Assembly: GCF_027111335.1 (NCBI RefSeq) | Contig: NZ_CP114288.1 | Location: 4,526,001 to 4,590,000, forward strand | Source: Flavobacterium aquiphilum | GTDB taxonomy: Bacteria > Bacteroidota > Bacteroidia > Flavobacteriales > Flavobacteriaceae | Length of the DNA: 64,000 bases | Reading direction: 5' to 3' | Shown here: piece after piece, positions 11,134 to 19,450 of the stretch | How the letters are laid out: the number at the start of each line of letters is the position of its first letter | How positions within the stretch are numbered: the first letter of the stretch is position 1 | Position numbers and translations under genes: made by a program | Notes under the pieces: generated by a model | What the model was told of the DNA's origin: nothing | What the model saw: only the letters and a program-made list of their open reading frames with translations | Database searches by the model: none

Positions 11134-11634
11134 TTAAGCTTCAGCCTCTTCGCTACCTGCGAATTGGTTTTGTAAAGCAGAAATAACTCTTTGAGCTGGC
11201 GATTGTAACAATCCAATGATTTCACCGATAAGCTCTTCTCTAGATTTAATTGTAGCCAATGTATCCAATTGATCATCACCGATATAAATCTCAGAATTGA
11301 TAAAAGCACCTTTTAAAATAGGTTTTGCAGCTTTCTTTCTGAAATCTTTGATGATTTTTCCTGGTGCATTTGCAACATCTGCAATGAATATAGCACTGTT
11401 ACCTGCCAATACAGAAGGTAAATCTCCATAATCATTATCAGAAGCTTCCATTGCTTTTGCAAGCAAAGTGTTTTTTACTACTTCTAATTTAACACCTGCT
11501 TTAAAACAAGCTCTTCTCAAGTTTGAAGTTGTTTCTGCGTCTAACCCTGAAATATCAGATACATAAATGATATTTGTACCAGCTAACTGTGCAGTTAAAT
11601 CTTCAATCGCGATTGATTTTTCTTCTCTAGTCAT
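11134..11634 (-). CDS. rplJ: Ribosomal protein uL10
   Basis: A 166-aa protein that anchors L12 dimers at the stalk base. The N-terminus MTREEKSIAIEDLTAQL, the RNA-binding part 'LRRACFKAGVKLEVVKNTLLAKA' (usual L10 pattern), and a C-terminal helix ending in EEAEA that should bind L12 are all visible. It starts 22 bp behind rplA. A 7-bp hairpin (11108-11124, CAAGGAG/CTCCTTG, 3-nt loop) lies just after the stop; it has no T run and could be a processing or stability element. Confidence 0.97.
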   Translation of the reverse strand: MTREEKSIAIEDLTAQLAGTNIIYVSDISGLDAETTSNLRRACFKAGVKLEVVKNTLLAKAMEASDNDYGDLPSVLAGNSAIFIADVANAPGKIIKDFRKKAAKPILKGAFINSEIYIGDDQLDTLATIKSREELIGEIIGLLQSPAQRVISALQNQFAGSEEAEA

Positions 11635-11656
11635 ACTAAAAATTATTAACTACCAA

Positions 11657-12346
11657 TTATACTGCTTTTGGATCCAATGCAATTGCAGGACTCATTGTGC
11701 TTGTAAGGTGGATACCTTTGATGTATGTACCTTTAGCAGCAGTTGGTTTAAGTTTGATTAATGTTTGAATAATTTCGTGTGCGTTGTCAACAATTTGCTC
11801 AGCTCCAAAAGAAACTTTACCAATTCCTGCATGTACGATACCAGTTTTATCAACTTTAAAGTCAATTTTACCAGCTTTTACCTCTGCAACAGCTTTTGCA
11901 ACATCCATAGTTACAGTACCTGTTTTAGGGTTTGGCATTAAACCTCTAGGTCCTAAAATACGACCTAATGGACCTAATTTACCCATAACAGCAGGCATAG
12001 TGATGATTACATCAACATCTGTCCAACCATCTTTAATTTTTTGTAGATAATCATCAAGACCAACATGATCTGCACCAGCTTCTTTAGCTTCCGCTTCTTT
12101 ATCTGGAGTAACCAATGCCAATACTTTAACATCTTTTCCTGTTCCATGAGGTAATGTTACTACACCTCTCACCATTTGATTCGCTTTTCTTGGATCAACA
12201 CCCAAACGAACTGCGATATCAACTGACTCATCAAATTTTGCAGAAGCAACCTCTTTAATCAATGCCGCAGCATCTTTCAAAGAGTACAATTTGTTCTTCT
12301 CAATTTTTGAAGCAGCCACTTTTTGCTTTTTTGTCAATTTTGCCAT
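11657..12346 (-). CDS. rplA: Ribosomal protein uL1
   Basis: A 229-aa L1 stalk protein, full length for the family. The signature near residues 120-140 ([20 protein letters not shown]) is intact, followed by GTVTMDV. It starts 13 bp behind rplK. In many bacteria L1 represses the L11-L1 mRNA by binding its leader; I do not see an obvious L1-site mimic in the 66-bp rplK leader by eye. Confidence 0.98.
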   Translation of the reverse strand: MAKLTKKQKVAASKIEKNKLYSLKDAAALIKEVASAKFDESVDIAVRLGVDPRKANQMVRGVVTLPHGTGKDVKVLALVTPDKEAEAKEAGADHVGLDDYLQKIKDGWTDVDVIITMPAVMGKLGPLGRILGPRGLMPNPKTGTVTMDVAKAVAEVKAGKIDFKVDKTGIVHAGIGKVSFGAEQIVDNAHEIIQTLIKLKPTAAKGTYIKGIHLTSTMSPAIALDPKAV

Positions 12347-12359
12347 GTCTTTCTCTTAA

Positions 12360-12797
12360 TTAAAAAGGAGAATCTCCTGATACGGTTATACCCATAGATC
12401 TAGCTGTTCCAGCAATCATGCTCATTGCAGATTCGATTGTGAATGCATTTAAATCTACCATTTTATCTTCGGCAATTGCCTTGATAACATCCCAAGTAAC
12501 GCTAGCTACTTTTTTACGATTTGGTTCACCAGATCCTGACTTTAGCTTTGCAGCTTCCAATAACTGGACAGCAGCAGGAGGAGTCTTAACAACAAAATCA
12601 AATGATTTGTCTTTGTACACAGTGATTTGCACTGGACAAATTTTGCCAGGTTTATCTTGAGTTCTAGCATTAAATTGCTTACAGAACTCCATGATGTTTA
12701 CCCCAGCAGCTCCTAAAGCAGGTCCAACCGGTGGCGACGGGTTCGCAGCACCTCCCTTAACTTGTAGTTTAACTACCTTACTAATTTCTTTAGCCAT
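12360..12797 (-). CDS. rplK: Ribosomal protein uL11
   Basis: A 145-aa protein of the GTPase-associated centre. I chose ATG 12797 ([13 protein letters not shown]); nine extra codons further upstream do not fit the family. The Pro-rich N-terminal domain ([20 protein letters not shown]) and the C-terminal rRNA-binding domain ([18 protein letters not shown] ... [10 protein letters not shown]) are complete. It lies 66 bp behind nusG in the usual secE-nusG-rplK-rplA order. Confidence 0.98.
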   Translation of the reverse strand: MAKEISKVVKLQVKGGAANPSPPVGPALGAAGVNIMEFCKQFNARTQDKPGKICPVQITVYKDKSFDFVVKTPPAAVQLLEAAKLKSGSGEPNRKKVASVTWDVIKAIAEDKMVDLNAFTIESAMSMIAGTARSMGITVSGDSPF

Positions 12798-12863
12798 TTT
12801 TAAAAAATTTAACACAACAATCATTGGAAGCGATTGCAGTGGTTATTATAGATGTAACAAAAA

Positions 12864-13415
12864 TTATACTTTTTCAACTTGCATAAAACTCAATTCCAAA
12901 GGTGTTTTTCTACCGAAAATTTTCACCATTACCTCAAGTTTACGCTTTTCTTCATTAATTTTTTCAACTGTACCGTTAAAACCATTAAATGGACCATCGA
13001 TCACTTTAATAGTTTCTCCAACGTTGAAAGGAATAGCACGAGTATCTGTGTTAACAGCTAACTCATCAACTTTACCTAGCATTCTATTTACTTCTGACAT
13101 TCTTAACGGAACAGGTTCTCCTCCTTTAGTCTCTCCTAAGAATCCAATAACACTTGTAATAGACTTAATAATATGAGGAATCTCACCAACTAAATTGGCT
13201 TCCAACATAACATATCCCGGAAAATAAACTTTATCTTTAGATAATTTCTTTCCTTCTTTTACAGTAACTACTTTCTCGGTAGGCACAAGAACTTGCGAAA
13301 CATAATCACTCATTCCTAAACGAGCAATTTCAGTTTCGATATAAGCTTTCACTTTATTTTCTTGTCCGCTTACTGCACGAACGACATACCACTTTTTTAT
13401 ATTATTATCTGCCAT
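12864..13415 (-). CDS. nusG: Transcription elongation/antitermination factor NusG
   Basis: A 183-aa protein. The N-terminal NGN domain begins KKWYVVRAVSGQENKVKAYI and contacts the RNA polymerase clamp. The C-terminal KOW domain (VIDGPFNGFNGTVEKI, then KVMVKIFGRKTPLELSFMQVE-like sequence) binds S10 or Rho. It starts 9 bp behind secE. No insertion domain is seen between NGN and KOW. Confidence 0.97.
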   Translation of the reverse strand: MADNNIKKWYVVRAVSGQENKVKAYIETEIARLGMSDYVSQVLVPTEKVVTVKEGKKLSKDKVYFPGYVMLEANLVGEIPHIIKSITSVIGFLGETKGGEPVPLRMSEVNRMLGKVDELAVNTDTRAIPFNVGETIKVIDGPFNGFNGTVEKINEEKRKLEVMVKIFGRKTPLELSFMQVEKV

Positions 13416-13424
13416 TAGAAAAAA

Positions 13425-13622
13425 TTATGCTTTTATCCAATTAAAAAACACAGCTAATGTTTTTGCAAATACTTCATCTACTCCCCACGTTGCTAAAGCG
13501 AATACCACTGAAAAAACAGCAACAACGATTGTAAGACGTTGTACTTCAGCCCAAGCAGGCCAAGTTACATTTGATTTTAATTCTTCAAATGATTCTGATA
13601 TGTAATTAACAACTTTTGTCAT
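13425..13622 (-). CDS. secE: Preprotein translocase subunit SecE
   Basis: A 65-aa single-span form of SecE, the clamp of the SecYEG channel. ATG 13622 (MTKVVNYISESFEEL) is chosen; the longer frame would run into the tRNA-Trp gene. The amphipathic helix with the conserved 'NVTWPAWAEVQRLT' segment is followed by one transmembrane helix (TIVVAVFSVVFALATWGVDE). The gene is 18 bp from tRNA-Trp and 9 bp from nusG. Confidence 0.95.
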   Translation of the reverse strand: MTKVVNYISESFEELKSNVTWPAWAEVQRLTIVVAVFSVVFALATWGVDEVFAKTLAVFFNWIKA

Positions 13623-13640
13623 AGTGATTAGTTTATTTTG

Positions 13641-13711
13641 CACGGGCGGAGGGATTCGAACCCCCATCAACGGTTTTGGAGACCGCTATTCTACCCTTGA
13701 ACTACGCCCGT
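13641..13711 (-). tRNA. tRNA-Trp (anticodon CCA)
   Basis: A 71-nt cloverleaf: acceptor ACGGGCG pairs with CGCCCGT, the anticodon stem GCGGT/ACCGT closes the loop CTCCAAA, and the T arm contains GGTTCGAATCC. CCA is not encoded. It lies between tuf and secE, a common bacterial arrangement. Confidence 0.97.
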
Positions 13712-13713
13712 AG

Positions 13714-13747
13714 AAAAAAACCAGTGTCGTAATAAGCACGACGCTGG
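13714..13747 (-). terminator. Intrinsic terminator after tuf
   Basis: On the minus strand CCAGCGTCGT pairs with ACGACACTGG (one mismatch) around a 7-nt loop and is followed by seven T. It lies between the tuf stop and tRNA-Trp, so it should end or attenuate the tuf transcript before tRNA-Trp-secE. Confidence 0.85.
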
Positions 13748-13767
13748 CTTATTGAATTTATTTAGTA

Positions 13768-14955
13768 TTAAGCTACAATTTCAGTTACCTGACCTGCACC
13801 TACTGTTCTACCACCTTCACGGATAGCGAAACGTAAACCAACACTCATAGCGATTGGGCTTAACAAAGAAACATTAATAGTTAAGTTGTCACCTGGCATT
13901 ACCATCTCTACACCTTCTGGTAAAGTAATAACTCCTGTTACGTCAGTTGTACGTACGTAGAACTGTGGACGGTAGTTATTATGGAATGGAGTGTGACGTC
14001 CACCTTCTTCTTTTTTCAAGATATACACCTCAGCTTTGAAAGTAGCGTGTGGTTTAACAGATCCTGGTTTAATGATAACCATACCTCTTTTGATATCAGC
14101 TTTATCAATACCTCTCAACAACAAACCTACGTTATCTCCAGCTTCACCTCTATCAAGGATTTTACGGAACATCTCAACTCCAGTAATTGTAGAAGTCAAT
14201 TTCTCAGCTCCCATACCAATGATTTCAACTGGATCTCCAGTATTAGCAACTCCAGTTTCGATACGACCTGTAGCAACAGTTCCACGACCTGTAATTGTAA
14301 ATACGTCCTCAACCGGCATCAAGAATGGCTTAGCTACGTCACGTACTGGCTCTTCGATCCAGTTATCAACAGCTTCCATCAATTCAATGATTTTAGGAAC
14401 CCAGTTTGGATCATTATTCAATCCTCCTAAAGCAGATCCTTGAATAACTGGACAGTTATCTCCATCATACTCATAGAAAGACAACAAGTCTCTGATTTCC
14501 ATTTCAACTAACTCTAACAACTCAGCATCATCAACCATATCCACTTTGTTCATGAAAACAACGATTCTTGGAATACCTACCTGACGACCTAAAAGGATGT
14601 GCTCACGAGTTTGTGGCATTGGACCATCTGTAGCAGCAACTACTAAGATAGCTCCGTCCATTTGAGCAGCACCAGTAACCATGTTTTTTACGTAATCCGC
14701 GTGACCTGGACAGTCAACGTGAGCATAGTGACGGTTAGCTGTTTCGTACTCTACGTGAGATGTATTAATTGTAATACCTCTTTCTTTTTCTTCTGGAGCA
14801 TTATCAATTTGATCAAATGATTTTGCTTGACAGTAACCAGCATCAGATAACACTTTTGTGATTGCTGCTGTTAAAGTAGTTTTACCGTGATCTACGTGTC
14901 CGATCGTACCTATATTTAGGTGTGGTTTCGAACGGTTAAAGGTTTCTTTTGCCAT
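13768..14955 (-). CDS. tuf: Elongation factor Tu
   Basis: A 395-aa GTPase that delivers aminoacyl-tRNA. G1 is GHVDHGKTT at residues 19-27, G3 is DCPGH, and G4 is NKVD. Domains 2 and 3 are complete ([11 protein letters not shown] ... [16 protein letters not shown]), ending [17 protein letters not shown]. Three tRNA genes lie upstream and tRNA-Trp-secE downstream. Codon use looks like that of a highly expressed gene. Confidence 0.98.
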   Translation of the reverse strand: MAKETFNRSKPHLNIGTIGHVDHGKTTLTAAITKVLSDAGYCQAKSFDQIDNAPEEKERGITINTSHVEYETANRHYAHVDCPGHADYVKNMVTGAAQMDGAILVVAATDGPMPQTREHILLGRQVGIPRIVVFMNKVDMVDDAELLELVEMEIRDLLSFYEYDGDNCPVIQGSALGGLNNDPNWVPKIIELMEAVDNWIEEPVRDVAKPFLMPVEDVFTITGRGTVATGRIETGVANTGDPVEIIGMGAEKLTSTITGVEMFRKILDRGEAGDNVGLLLRGIDKADIKRGMVIIKPGSVKPHATFKAEVYILKKEEGGRHTPFHNNYRPQFYVRTTDVTGVITLPEGVEMVMPGDNLTINVSLLSPIAMSVGLRFAIREGGRTVGAGQVTEIVA

Positions 14956-15009
14956 TTTACTTAATTTTTAATCTAGTTTATATATTTATTTCAATTTCCT
15001 ACTTACTTG

Positions 15010-15081
15010 AGCCAACTACGGGATTTGAACCCGTGACCTCTTCCTTACCAAGGAAGCACTCTACCCCTGAGCTAAGTCGGC
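15010..15081 (-). tRNA. tRNA-Thr (anticodon GGT)
   Basis: A 72-nt cloverleaf with acceptor GCCGACT/AGTTGGC (including G-T pairs), anticodon stem CTTCC/GGAAG and loop TTGGTAA giving GGT, and T loop GGTTCAAATCC. It is the nearest of three tRNAs upstream of tuf. Confidence 0.97.
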
Positions 15082-15172
15082 AGAATCCTTGATTTTTAGA
15101 AGAGCTTAAATTTTGATCTTAAATTTTTCAATCTACCACTCAAAATCCGTAATCCAAAAAAAACAATTCTTG

Positions 15173-15253
15173 TGGGAAGAGCAGGATTCGAACCTGCGAA
15201 GGTTACCCAACGGATTTACAGTCCGTCCTCGTTGGCCGCTTGAGTATCTTCCC
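15173..15253 (-). tRNA. tRNA-Tyr (anticodon GTA)
   Basis: An 81-nt class II tRNA with acceptor GGGAAGA/TCTTCCC, anticodon stem ACGGA/TCCGT with loop CTGTAAA, a long variable arm, and T loop GGTTCGAATCC. Confidence 0.97.
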
Positions 15254-15283
15254 AACTTTTTCTATTAAAACTTTTACCTTTTG

Positions 15284-15357
15284 AGCCGATAGAGGGACTC
15301 GAACCCACGACCTGCTGATTACAAATCAGCTGCTCTAGCCAGCTGAGCTACATCGGC
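15284..15357 (-). tRNA. tRNA-Thr (anticodon TGT)
   Basis: A 74-nt cloverleaf with acceptor GCCGATG/TATCGGC, anticodon stem GCTGA/TCAGC with loop TTTGTAA giving TGT, and T loop GGTTCGAGTCC. It decodes ACA/ACG-type codons, complementing the GGT tRNA in the same cluster. Confidence 0.97.
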
Positions 15358-15365
15358 GTTATCAA

Positions 15366-15394
15366 TAAAAAAAGTCCGCTATTTCTAACGGACT
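15366..15394 (-). terminator. Intrinsic terminator after hpf
   Basis: On the minus strand AGTCCG pairs with CGGACT around a 10-nt loop and is followed by seven T. It separates the xer-hpf unit from the tRNA-tuf unit. Confidence 0.8.
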
Positions 15395-15448
15395 GCAAAT
15401 GTAGATATTTTATCCTTTAATCAAAACATTTTTTGAAAAAAATTTTAA

Positions 15449-15751
15449 TTAAATATGTGCTCTTAACTTTTCTTTACGTTTCACCAACAATCTTTCCAGC
15501 GATTCCGCCGCCTGCTCTACAGCCTCCTCAAAGGATTTACACTGCTTCTTAACCAAAAAATCATCCCCAGGGACATTAATCTTTACCTCCACAATTTTAT
15601 TTTCCTTTTCACTAGTCTTTTCCACTTTCATAAAAACATCTGAAGAGACAACTCTATCATAATATTTCTCCAACTTATCCATTCTCTCTTGAACGAAATC
15701 TACCAGCTTTTTGTCAACAGTAAAGTTAACTGCATGAACATTTACCTTCAT
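15449..15751 (-). CDS. hpf: Ribosome hibernation-promoting factor, short form
   Basis: A 100-aa HPF/RaiA-type protein. ATG 15751 (MKVNVHAVNFTVDKK) is used; an upstream in-frame ATG would add nine atypical residues. The fold pattern is typical: an N-terminal strand, a helix (KLVDFVQERMDKLEKYY), then strands with 'DVFMKVEKTSEKENKIVEVKI', and a C-terminal helix with a basic tail (LLVKRKEKLRAHI). It lacks the C-terminal dimerisation domain of long HPF. It binds the decoding centre of idle ribosomes. The gene follows the Xer recombinase by 35 bp. Confidence 0.93.
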   Translation of the reverse strand: MKVNVHAVNFTVDKKLVDFVQERMDKLEKYYDRVVSSDVFMKVEKTSEKENKIVEVKINVPGDDFLVKKQCKSFEEAVEQAAESLERLLVKRKEKLRAHI

Positions 15752-15786
15752 AATCAATCTTTTTATATGGTTAAACATTTCAAGAA

Positions 15787-16686
15787 TTACTTTTTATTCC
15801 TAGGATGAGCCTCCTGATACACCTTTTTAAGTTCTGACAAACTACTATGCGTATAAATCTGCGTGGAAGCCAAACTAGAATGTCCTAATAACTCTTTAAC
15901 TGAATTCAAATCGGCTCCATTATTCAATAAGTGAGTCGCAAACGTATGTCTTAATATATGCGGACTCTTTTTTACCTTTTCGGAGACACTACTAAAGTAT
16001 GAATTTATTAATCGATACACAAAAGAATCATTCAATTTTAACCCTTTTTTTATGAGAAATAAATAATCCCCATCAACTATATTTTCCAATTTTGAACGCT
16101 CTCTTATATATAAAGATAGTTGCTCAGCCACTATTGGCAAAATCGGCAAAATGCGTTCTTTATTCCTTTTTCCCAACACCTTTAAAGTTCCACTCATCAA
16201 ATTAACATTAAAAAGCTTTAAATGAATCAACTCAGTCCTGCGCATTCCCGAAGTATAAAACAACTCCACAATAAGCTTATCCCTAATTTCCTGAAAATCG
16301 TCAGAGGTTGATTTTTGAGACAAAGCCTCGACCAACTCTTTTTCAGAAAATGGAATTTGAAGTTTTTTTTCCGTTTTTAAAACCTTGTGTTTCAACAACG
16401 GATTAACCTGAATTTGTTTTGTTTTTAAAAGAAATTTATAAAAAGATTTTAAAGAAGCAATCTTTCTATTTATTGTAGTATTCGAAATCCCATCCTCAAC
16501 AAGCGAAACAATCCAACTTCTAATTTGACTGTAATTTACCTGATCAATGGCTTCCTCACCAAAACACTCCTTATTAAATGATTCAAAATAACCAACATCA
16601 TTCAAATAAGCATTAATGGTATGTGGAGAATATTTTTTTTCTAATTGCAAATAATCCCTAAATGCATCTTTATTATTTATAGCCAT
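15787..16686 (-). CDS. Tyrosine recombinase, XerC/XerD type
   Basis: A 299-aa site-specific recombinase. The N-terminal SAM-like domain (about residues 5-90) precedes the catalytic domain. By hand count the catalytic set is Arg149 (TSGMRRTE), Lys173, His243 and Arg246 (HILRHTFATHLL), His269 (LLGHSS) and the nucleophile Tyr278 (TQIYTH). It is full length and lies between rpsU and hpf, a housekeeping position, so it is more likely the dimer-resolving Xer enzyme than a phage or integron integrase. XerC cannot be told from XerD here. A terminator hairpin ends almost at its start codon. Confidence 0.9.
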   Translation of the reverse strand: MAINNKDAFRDYLQLEKKYSPHTINAYLNDVGYFESFNKECFGEEAIDQVNYSQIRSWIVSLVEDGISNTTINRKIASLKSFYKFLLKTKQIQVNPLLKHKVLKTEKKLQIPFSEKELVEALSQKSTSDDFQEIRDKLIVELFYTSGMRRTELIHLKLFNVNLMSGTLKVLGKRNKERILPILPIVAEQLSLYIRERSKLENIVDGDYLFLIKKGLKLNDSFVYRLINSYFSSVSEKVKKSPHILRHTFATHLLNNGADLNSVKELLGHSSLASTQIYTHSSLSELKKVYQEAHPRNKK

Positions 16687-16733
16687 AAAAAAACCGTTAG
16701 AATCAAAGTTAAGAAACTTTAATTACTAACGGT
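16687..16733 (-). terminator. Terminator between rpsU and the Xer gene
   Basis: Nested arms on the minus strand: ACCGTTAG with CTAACGGT (16693-16700 and 16726-16733) and an inner AAAGTTT/AACTTT stem, followed by seven T that run into the ATG of the recombinase gene. It should strongly limit read-through from rpsU. Confidence 0.85.
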
Positions 16734-16759
16734 AATTTATTTCAAAATGTATGACAATA

Positions 16760-16957
16760 TTAGATATTCTCGATACTATCTCTCAAGCCTTGGATATAAG
16801 CGGCTTTTTGGAATTTCATCCTATTAACAACTGAAGGCTTAATAAAAGCTGTACGAGCTCTTAACTGTCTTACAGTTCCAGTTTTATCAAATTTTCTTTT
16901 ATAGCGCTTTAGTGCTCTATCGATATTTTCTCCGTCTTTAATTGGTATAATTAGCAT
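16760..16957 (-). CDS. rpsU: Ribosomal protein bS21
   Basis: A 65-aa small-subunit protein: MLIIPIKDGENIDRALKRYK, then KFDKTGTVRQLRAR and a C-terminal basic segment. In Flavobacteriia bS21, with bS18 and bS6, is known to hold the 16S 3' tail so that Shine-Dalgarno pairing is blocked; rpsU mRNA itself keeps a strong Shine-Dalgarno sequence, allowing autoregulation. The 12-base AAAGGAGGTGAT six bases before this ATG fits that model exactly. A terminator follows the gene. Confidence 0.97.
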   Translation of the reverse strand: MLIIPIKDGENIDRALKRYKRKFDKTGTVRQLRARTAFIKPSVVNRMKFQKAAYIQGLRDSIENI

Positions 16958-16963
16958 AATTTT

Positions 16964-16975
16964 ATCACCTCCTTT
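16964..16975 (-). promoter_or_regulatory. Extended Shine-Dalgarno sequence of rpsU
   Basis: The minus strand reads AAAGGAGGTGAT, fully complementary to the usual 16S 3' end, with six bases before the ATG. Other genes in the window lack comparable sites by eye. It decides the rpsU start and is the likely autoregulatory element. Confidence 0.9.
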
Positions 16976-17077
16976 CGTTAAGGCTGCAAAAGTAAAAATT
17001 AATTATGAATTATGAGTTATAAATTATGAATTATTTTAAAAAAAATAGAAGTAAGAAGATAGACACAAGAGAAAAGA

Positions 17078-17125
17078 CAAAAAAAGAGCCAAACGCATTT
17101 TCTTACTTCTTGGCTCTTTTCTCTT
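17078..17125 (-). terminator. Terminator after the acyl-CoA dehydrogenase gene
   Basis: AGAGCCAA (17085-17092) pairs with TTGGCTCT (17110-17117), flanked by a further AGAGAAAAGA / TCTTTTCTCT pairing. On the minus strand the stem is followed by a run of seven T. Confidence 0.75.
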
Positions 17126-17151
17126 TATTCTATTTTATTCTATTTTCTTCT

Positions 17152-18294
17152 TTAATCTTTCAATAAATCTCTAGAAATAACCAATTTTTGAATTTCGGTA
17201 GTCCCCTCTCCTATTGTGCATAATTTTGAATCCCTATAGAATTTCTCTACAGGATAATCTTTGGTATAACCATAACCACCATGTATTTGAACAGCATCAT
17301 TAGCCACTTTTACACACATCTCCGATGAATACATCTTAGCCATTGCCCCGGATGTAGTTACCGATCTGTTTTGCCCTTTCAAAAAAGCCGCCTTGTGCAA
17401 CAACAATTCCGAAGCTTCAATATTGGTAGCCATATCAACCAATTTAAAGGAGATTGCCTGAAAATCTGAAATAGGCTGCCCAAATTGATATCTTTCTTTA
17501 GAATATTTCAAAGCCGCTTCATACGCACCTTTAGCTATCCCTAACGCCAATGCACCAATCGAGATACGACCTCCATCCAAAATTTTCATAGCCTGCACAA
17601 ATCCCTGACCTACTTCTCCCAACCTATTAGCATCTGGAATTCTGCAATTATCAAAAATCAATTCAGCTGTTTCGCTGGCACGCATGCCCAGTTTATTTTC
17701 TTTTTTCCCCGAAGTAAATCCCATCATCCCTTTTTCAAAAACAAAGGTGGTCATTCCTTTAGAATCACCTTTTTCTCCGGTACGAACAATTACCACAGCA
17801 ATATCTCCTGAAATCGCATGGGTAATAAAGTTTTTAGCACCATTAACAACCCAAAAGTCTCCATCACGAACAGCAGTAGTATTCATTCCTCCAGCATCTG
17901 ACCCCGTATTATGCTCAGTCAAACCCCAAGCACCAATGTGTTCGGCAGAAGCCAATTTTGGAATCCATCTTTTCTTTTGCTCTTCATTACCGAAAGTCAA
18001 AATATGATTCACACATAAAGAATTATGTGCAGCAACAGACAAACCTATAGAAGGATCAACTTTGGAAATTTCTTCAACAAGCGTTATGTATTCATGGTAA
18101 TTTAGCCCTGAACCTCCCAATTCAGTAGGAACAAGCGCCCCCATAAATCCCATTTCACCTAATTTTTTAAAAAGCGGAACTGGAAAAGTCTGAGCTTCGT
18201 CCCATTCCATAATATGTGGTCTTATATTTTTTTCGGCAAAATCTCTTATAGATTGCGCTATTAAAGATTGAGTTTCACTGTAATCAAAATTCAT
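17152..18294 (-). CDS. Acyl-CoA dehydrogenase
   Basis: A 380-aa FAD flavoenzyme that oxidises acyl-CoA at the alpha-beta bond and passes electrons to ETF. The three ACAD parts are visible: an N-terminal helical domain, a middle beta domain (AWGLTEHNTGSDAGGM, then GAKNFITHA), and a C-terminal helical domain with IHGGYGYTKDYPVEKFYRD. The catalytic Glu is in IGEGTTEIQ near the C-terminus, as in short-chain ACADs. Three ATGs lie close together (18294, 18297, 18303); 18294 (MNFDYSETQ) is preferred. Substrate cannot be told from sequence alone. Confidence 0.93.
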   Translation of the reverse strand: MNFDYSETQSLIAQSIRDFAEKNIRPHIMEWDEAQTFPVPLFKKLGEMGFMGALVPTELGGSGLNYHEYITLVEEISKVDPSIGLSVAAHNSLCVNHILTFGNEEQKKRWIPKLASAEHIGAWGLTEHNTGSDAGGMNTTAVRDGDFWVVNGAKNFITHAISGDIAVVIVRTGEKGDSKGMTTFVFEKGMMGFTSGKKENKLGMRASETAELIFDNCRIPDANRLGEVGQGFVQAMKILDGGRISIGALALGIAKGAYEAALKYSKERYQFGQPISDFQAISFKLVDMATNIEASELLLHKAAFLKGQNRSVTTSGAMAKMYSSEMCVKVANDAVQIHGGYGYTKDYPVEKFYRDSKLCTIGEGTTEIQKLVISRDLLKD

Positions 18295-18311
18295 CATAAA
18301 CATCTTTCGTA

Positions 18312-19196
18312 TTAAAAGCTCAAATATAAAGCAATAAAATTTGCTTTTTCAACAGGAAAGCCATTAATTTTTATCAAATCCTCAATATTTTTAAAATCAC
18401 CATTCATGCTTCTGAATTTTACAATTTGTCTTGCCAGGTCATATTTGAAATAAAAAAACTGAGACAGCTCCTTTAATGAAGCATTATTGACATTAATTTT
18501 ATTCAAATTTGGAAGCTTTAAAACACCAAAGTACACATTTAGATTTTGTATTACTTCCGGAGACAAACCCCAAACTTCTTTCAGTTGCTCCATAGAAACA
18601 AATCCTCCAAGTTTTTCCTTTTGGGTTAAAATACGCACAGAAAGCGTCTCACCAACTCCATTTACCATAATCAAATCTTCTTTGGTTGCCTGATTAATAT
18701 CAATCAAAACTATCTTTTCTTTTTTGGCGTAAGCCAAATTTTGAACATATTTGTGTTCTACAAAATCTTTCTTGTGATTTACCCAATCCGGAAATTTAAA
18801 AAACGGAGCAATCAAATTCAACAATGAATCTGAAACTTTTGTGACTTCCTGGAATTCCTTAGCAGAATTAACATATTTATTTTTCTCTCTAAAAGCCAAA
18901 AGACGATCTATTTCCTGAACCGACATTCCTAGTTTGTATCCCTTGTAGTCTGTTATAAAATTAGGATTAAAAGGATACATCTTTGGCATATCGGTCTGAA
19001 CTGTTCTTTTTGCATCCTCAACTTCAGATTGCAATGCAAGCCATTTTTGTGCTTCCGGAGTTATCTTCTCAATTTTACTAAAATCAGCAAAAAACCAAAC
19101 TAATTGCAACACTATCACGATTCCAAACAAGACAAAAATCCCTGTCCTCTGATCGCGCGAAAATTTTGTATATTCTTTAATTTTATTGAAAGCCAT
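18312..19196 (-). CDS. Membrane-anchored helix-hairpin-helix (ComEA-like) protein
   Basis: A 294-aa protein with an N-terminal basic segment, one transmembrane helix at about residues 18-37 (GIFVLFGIVIVLQLVWFFAD), and several helix-hairpin-helix units: around 'YKLGMSVQEIDRLLAFREK', 'DINQATKEDLIMVNGVGETL' and 'NVNNASLKELSQFFYFKYD'. HhH repeats bind DNA backbone non-specifically; ComEA uses one for DNA uptake. The C-terminal repeats lack some classical Gly residues, so binding could be weak. It lies 17 bp ahead of the acyl-CoA dehydrogenase gene. Function is inferred from fold only. Confidence 0.8.
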   Translation of the reverse strand: MAFNKIKEYTKFSRDQRTGIFVLFGIVIVLQLVWFFADFSKIEKITPEAQKWLALQSEVEDAKRTVQTDMPKMYPFNPNFITDYKGYKLGMSVQEIDRLLAFREKNKYVNSAKEFQEVTKVSDSLLNLIAPFFKFPDWVNHKKDFVEHKYVQNLAYAKKEKIVLIDINQATKEDLIMVNGVGETLSVRILTQKEKLGGFVSMEQLKEVWGLSPEVIQNLNVYFGVLKLPNLNKINVNNASLKELSQFFYFKYDLARQIVKFRSMNGDFKNIEDLIKINGFPVEKANFIALYLSF

Positions 19197-19414
19197 AACA
19201 CAAATTTGAGATTTTAAAGAAACTTCTTTTATTTCTAAAAATATGAAAAATATAACAGTTATATTTTTTTAAAAGAAAAATATTAATTGCAATTCTTTGT
19301 GAATATTTTACAAAAATCATCATTACTACTTTTTTTCCAAATAAAAAAATAAGAAAACTCTAAAATTTGTTAGCAAAATGAAATTATAATTTTTACTTTT
19401 TTGTAAAAAAACAA

Positions 19415-19422
19415 TACATTTG
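19415..19422 (+). promoter_or_regulatory. -7 promoter element of the amino acid permease gene
   Basis: TACATTTG, a perfect match to the Bacteroidota TAnnTTTG element, 28 bp before the start codon. No TTG is seen at the expected -33 distance. Confidence 0.5.
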
Positions 19423-19450
19423 GCACTTAATAACACTTAAACCATAAACC

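Noticed and set aside
15787-16686. Tyrosine recombinase as a sign of a prophage or integron
   Set aside because: It lies between rpsU and hpf with no att-like repeats, phage genes or cassette array nearby; it fits a chromosomal Xer enzyme.
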